From Gammaproteobacteria bacterium (GTDB lineage: Bacteria > Pseudomonadota > Gammaproteobacteria > Nitrosococcales > Methylophagaceae), in NCBI GenBank assembly GCA_003645385.1, contig QNEY01000051.1, positions 1 through 9,395 of the forward strand: a stretch of DNA of 9,395 bases. Reading direction: 5' to 3'. The translations under genes and the position numbers were made by a program. A model generated the notes under the pieces. That model was not told the DNA's origin, searched no databases, and saw only the letters and a list, made by a program, of their open reading frames with translations. This document shows, in pieces, positions 7,166-9,395 of this stretch (position 1 is its first letter; each line of letters opens with the position of its first letter).

Positions 7166-7290
7166 TCCTGCTCCATTTACGCAGACTTTTAATATATATA
7201 GCTAAGAATTTATCAGTTTAAATACTGACAAGGAACTAGGGTTCCTTTATGTGCTAGCATCTGTATGCCCTAAGGCAGTCGTAGCAGGAG
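7166..7290 (-). promoter_or_regulatory. Candidate leucine attenuator (leader RNA) of leuA
   Basis: On the - strand a Leu-codon cluster, CTC CTG CTA CGA CTG CCT TAG, runs from 7290 to 7270. TCCTGCT within it (7289-7283) is perfectly complementary to AGCAGGA of the leuA ribosome binding site (7172-7166). Between the two arms are hairpins at 7230-7247 (7-bp stem AAGGAAC/GTTCCTT) and 7213-7228 (5-bp stem TCAGT/ACTGA). No T-run follows either hairpin, so a transcription terminator is not evident. The arrangement suits translational attenuation: a ribosome held at the Leu codons would keep the ribosome binding site free. The pairings are seen; the mechanism is inferred. Confidence 0.5.
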
Positions 7291-7327
7291 TGATGAATAA
7301 AACGTTGATGAGACAAAGCAAAACCAC
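7247..7327 (-). CDS. Possible leuA leader peptide B (26 codons, rich in branched-chain residues)
   Basis: A second frame overlapping the first, from a GTG at 7327 to a TAA at 7249-7247. Its early part, VLLCLINVLFI, has eight branched-chain residues in eleven, and it ends ITPATTALGHTDAST, somewhat like the tail of the E. coli ilvGMEDA leader. A TTG at codon 3 is an alternative start. It follows the predicted promoter closely, leaving almost no room for a ribosome binding site. This may be a real leader or simply an AT-rich, hydrophobic chance frame. Confidence 0.25.
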   Translation of the reverse strand: MVLLCLINVLFITPATTALGHTDAST

Positions 7328-7374
7328 TCTAAATAGGCAGTTATAGAAAAAAACTTTGCTCGTTCAATATTCAT
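7270..7374 (-). CDS. Possible leuA leader peptide A (34 codons, ends SSLLLRLP)
   Basis: A short open frame from an ATG at 7374 to a TAG at 7272-7270. It ends SSLLLRLP, with four Leu codons among the last seven sense codons (CTC, CTG, CTA, CTG) directly before the stop, the layout expected of an amino acid leader peptide. Weak points are the lack of a Shine-Dalgarno sequence before the ATG and the fact that the best-looking promoter (7340-7367) would start transcription downstream of it. The peptide would then need readthrough from pssA or a non-standard start. The Leu cluster is more certain than the start. Confidence 0.35.
   Translation of the reverse strand: MNIERAKFFSITAYLEWFCFVSSTFYSSLLLRLP
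7340..7367 (-). promoter_or_regulatory. Putative sigma-70 promoter for leuA
   Basis: TTGAAC (7367-7362) and TATAAC (7345-7340) on the - strand are 16 bp apart, close to consensus at both hexamers. Transcription would begin near 7333, giving a leader of about 170 bases before leuA. It lies 50 bp after the pssA stop, so leuA can be expressed independently of pssA. Confidence 0.5.
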
Positions 7375-7416
7375 AATATGTAATTTTAGGCTGAAATGTC
7401 CTTGTTGCCAAGTTTC

Positions 7417-8157
7417 TTATTTATCTTGTTGTCGTTCAGCACGATGTTGACGAATTTGGATTAAGGTCAAAACCGGCCCTGACAATGCATATATCATAAA
7501 GCCACCAAATAACACTAATGGTGGATCGCTAGCAATAAGTGCAAATACCAACACTAGGATTAACATCACAACAAAAGGTACCTTGCCATGCAGGTCCAGC
7601 TCTTTAAAACTGTAATAACGCACCGTACTAACCATTAAAATACCGCAAGCAAATGTAAGTGGCAGAGCAATAGTTGTCATCATTGATGGATCAACGCCAT
7701 TGCTCGTGCCAGCCCATACCCAACCTGCTAAACAAGCTGCTGCTGCAGGACTCGGCAAGCCCTGAAAATAACGTTTATCTTCAACACCAATCTGAGTATT
7801 AAAACGTGCCAAGCGTAATGCGCCACAGGCAGCATAAATAAAAGCAACCATCCAGCCAAATTTACCCGTACCTATCAATGACCACTGATAAATAACCAGT
7901 GCAGGCGCTAAACCAAATGACACCATATCTGCCAAGCTGTCATATTCTGCACCAAAGGCACTTTGGGTATTAGTCATACGAGCAATGCGGCCATCAAGAC
8001 CATCCATTATCATCGCAACAAATATAGCAATAGCCGCTGATTCAAAATCACCACGGATTGCAGCTACAATCGCATAAAAACCTGCAAACAAACCAGCCGT
8101 GGTAAATAAATTAGGTAATAAGTAGATACCACGACTTTGTTTCTTCTTTTTATCCAT
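7417..8157 (-). CDS. pssA: CDP-diacylglycerol-serine O-phosphatidyltransferase
   Basis: Membrane enzyme that makes phosphatidylserine from CDP-diacylglycerol and serine, the route to phosphatidylethanolamine. The 246-residue protein carries the complete CDP-alcohol phosphotransferase motif D-x2-DG-x2-AR-x8-G-x3-D-x3-D, seen as Asp52, Asp55-Gly56, Ala59-Arg60, Gly69, Asp73 and Asp77. A basic N-terminus (MDKKKKQSRG) is followed by several hydrophobic segments (about 20-34, 40-51, and five more from about 90 to 235). The polytopic form is the type II (Bacillus-like) synthase and unlike the peripheral, phospholipase-D-like PssA of E. coli. PLNFTT-like PNLFTTAGLFAGF near residues 15-27 is typical of the family. 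TAAGG lies 9 bases before the ATG. The gene lies between ilvC and leuA, as in many beta- and gammaproteobacteria, but has its own promoter signal and an upstream terminator. PgsA is less likely given this order. Confidence 0.93.
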   Translation of the reverse strand: MDKKKKQSRGIYLLPNLFTTAGLFAGFYAIVAAIRGDFESAAIAIFVAMIMDGLDGRIARMTNTQSAFGAEYDSLADMVSFGLAPALVIYQWSLIGTGKFGWMVAFIYAACGALRLARFNTQIGVEDKRYFQGLPSPAAAACLAGWVWAGTSNGVDPSMMTTIALPLTFACGILMVSTVRYYSFKELDLHGKVPFVVMLILVLVFALIASDPPLVLFGGFMIYALSGPVLTLIQIRQHRAERQQDK

Positions 8158-8185
8158 AATCTAAAACCTTACTTGCGGATTAATC

Positions 8186-8194
8186 ATCATAGCA
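8186..8194 (-). promoter_or_regulatory. Extended -10 promoter element for pssA
   Basis: TGCTATGAT on the - strand fits the extended -10 form TGnTATnnT. It lies just after the T-tract of the ilvC terminator and about 29 bases before the pssA ATG. No good -35 is visible, as is usual for extended -10 promoters. Confidence 0.45.
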
Positions 8195-8198
8195 GAAA

Positions 8199-8233
8199 CA
8201 AAATGGGGACTGATATTTTCACACCAGTCCCCA
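8199..8233 (-). terminator. Rho-independent terminator downstream of ilvC
   Basis: A perfect 9-bp GC-rich stem, TGGGGACTG (8204-8212) and CAGTCCCCA (8225-8233), with a 12-base loop. In the - direction it is followed by TTTTGTTTC. It sits about 158 bp after the ilvC stop, beyond the long palindrome, and separates ilvC from pssA transcription. Confidence 0.8.
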
Positions 8234-8248
8234 CCTATTTAGTCTATA

Positions 8249-8390
8249 TTTAACGATATAGCGTGTTTAGATTTTAATTCAGAACAAGGCATTTTTGCAC
8301 GGAGAATGGGCGCATATATTAAATATGTAACCATTCGAGTACAAAAATAACGCAGGTCTGAATTAAAAGATGAATGCGCTGTACGTTAAA
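8249..8390. repeat. 142-bp imperfect palindrome (MITE-like) abutting ilvC
   Basis: The outer arms, 8249-8283 and 8357-8390, match as inverted repeats at 28 of 35 aligned positions, with perfect blocks TTTAACG/CGTTAAA at the ends and TTTTAATTCAGA/TCTGAATTAAAA further in. Inner blocks also pair (ATTTTTG with CAAAAAT, GAATGG with CCATTC, CATAT with ATATG), converging on a centre near 8320. The right end touches the ilvC stop codon. There is no open frame and no clear target-site duplication. A small mobile repeat (MITE or similar dispersed palindrome) is the likeliest explanation; an mRNA-stabilising 3' structure is the alternative. Confidence 0.65.
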
Positions 8391-9395
8391 TTAGTTTTTG
8401 TCTTTATCAACAATCTTCTGAATCCAAGGCATCATCTCACGCAATTTGGCACCTGTTTTTTCAATTGGATGCTCTGCATTGATGTGACGCATTGATGTCA
8501 TTTCCGGGTAACCACTTTGACCTTCAAGGATAAATTGTTTTGCGTATTTACCTTCTTGAATATTTTTCAATGCTTCACGCATTGCCCAACGACTTTCTTC
8601 ATTAATGATTTTAGGGCCAGTAACATACTCACCGTATTCAGCATTGTTAGAAATTGAGTAGTTCATGTTAGCGATGCCGCCTTCATACATAAGATCTACA
8701 ATTAATTTCAATTCATGCAAACATTCAAAATATGCCATTTCTGGAGCGTAACCGGCTTCAGTTAATGTTTCGAAACCTGCTTTTACTAATTCAACAGCAC
8801 CACCACATAAAACCGCTTGCTCACCGAATAAGTCAGTTTCACATTCATCACGGAATGTTGTTTCGATAATACCTGTGCGACCACCACCTACGCCTGAAGC
8901 ATAAGATAATGCGATTTGTTTTGCATTCCCTGAAGCATCTTGCTCAATAGCAATTAAATCAGGGATACCACCGCCTTTAACAAATTCACTACGCACTGTA
9001 TGGCCAGGTGCTTTGGGTGCAATCATGATTACATCTAAATCAGCACGAGGTTGTACTTGTTTGTAAATAATTGAGAAACCGTGAGCAAAGGCCAACACAG
9101 CACCTTTTTTCAAGTTTGGTTCAATCTCATCACGGTACAATTCTTTTTGAAACTCATCAGGAGTCAGAATCATAACTAAGTCAGCATCTGAAACAGCAGA
9201 TGGAGTGTCTTTAACTGTTAATCCATGTGCTTCTGCTTTAGCAATTGAAGATGAACCGGCACGTAATGCAACAGTTACATCAACACCTGAATCTTTTAAG
9301 TTGCACGCATGTGCATGACCTTGTGAACCATAACCTACGATTGTAACTTTCATACCTTTGATGATAGATAGATCACAATCTTTATCGTAATAAAC
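8391..9395 (-). CDS. ilvC: Ketol-acid reductoisomerase, class I (5' end outside the window)
   Basis: NADPH- and magnesium-dependent enzyme that isomerises and reduces acetolactate (or acetohydroxybutyrate) in valine, leucine and isoleucine synthesis. The reading frame runs open to the window edge: 14 codons upstream of the internal ATG at 9353 encode VYYDKDCDLSIIKG, which is the conserved IlvC N-terminus. The true start therefore lies just beyond 9395, probably two or three codons away. Visible features are the nucleotide-binding GYGSQGHAHACNL, LRAGSSS (phosphate of NADPH), the metal-site region ETDLFGEQAVLCGG, and ELKLIVDLMYEGGI in the helical C-terminal domain. The 334 visible residues fit the class I length (about 338), not the long E. 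coli form. It is followed by the palindrome and a terminator. ilvB and ilvN usually lie just upstream in this arrangement. Confidence 0.97.
   Translation of the reverse strand, partial: VYYDKDCDLSIIKGMKVTIVGYGSQGHAHACNLKDSGVDVTVALRAGSSSIAKAEAHGLTVKDTPSAVSDADLVMILTPDEFQKELYRDEIEPNLKKGAVLAFAHGFSIIYKQVQPRADLDVIMIAPKAPGHTVRSEFVKGGGIPDLIAIEQDASGNAKQIALSYASGVGGGRTGIIETTFRDECETDLFGEQAVLCGGAVELVKAGFETLTEAGYAPEMAYFECLHELKLIVDLMYEGGIANMNYSISNNAEYGEYVTGPKIINEESRWAMREALKNIQEGKYAKQFILEGQSGYPEMTSMRHINAEHPIEKTGAKLREMMPWIQKIVDKDKN

Noticed and set aside
7230..7247. Hairpin read as an intrinsic terminator of the leuA leader
   Set aside because: The 7-bp stem is followed by GTCAGTATT rather than a T-run, so it is better seen as a leader stem than a terminator.
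8391..9353. ilvC starting at the internal ATG at 9353
   Set aside because: The frame stays open to the window edge and the 14 codons upstream encode the conserved IlvC N-terminus, so the internal ATG is not the start.

Overview
The window holds ordinary chromosomal DNA of an AT-rich gammaproteobacterium. The signs are an amgK-murU pair for cell-wall sugar recycling, the ilvC-pssA-leuA order common in beta- and gammaproteobacteria, a class I ketol-acid reductoisomerase, and a psi-like (HolD) gene next to rimI as in Escherichia coli and Pseudomonas. The AT-rich codon use and the stand-alone PuuD-type membrane protein would fit a marine methylotroph or Thiotrichales-like lineage. That placement is a guess from gene content, not a sequence comparison. 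All ten main genes look intact except ilvC, which the right edge cuts a few codons short of its start. I see no tRNA, rRNA, insertion sequence, phage gene or CRISPR array.

Layout from left to right. On the + strand, amgK and murU overlap by 4 bp and act in succession (sugar kinase, then uridylyltransferase) in recycling N-acetylmuramate to UDP-MurNAc. murU meets argF tail to tail with a 4-bp overlap, so no intergenic terminator fits between them. On the - strand, argD-argF is a two-gene arginine operon with overlapping stop and start. Upstream of argD lie two hairpins, the inner one a good terminator, and then a monocistronic puuD-like gene preceded by a perfect FNR/ANR-type box. Next is a coupled - strand operon, leuA-holD-rimI, with stop/start overlaps at both junctions. 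A 254-bp leader separates leuA from pssA. A 233-bp gap with a terminator and a long imperfect palindrome separates pssA from ilvC.

ilvC and leuA both serve branched-chain amino acid synthesis, and pssA makes phosphatidylserine. The most interesting regulatory stretch is the leuA leader. It carries a run of leucine codons (CTC CTG CTA CGA CTG, then CCT TAG), and bases inside that run are perfectly complementary to the leuA ribosome binding site. I see no U-tract terminator there, so translational attenuation is a natural hypothesis. The FNR-type palindrome before puuD and the 142-bp palindrome after ilvC are the other signals that gene calls do not explain.
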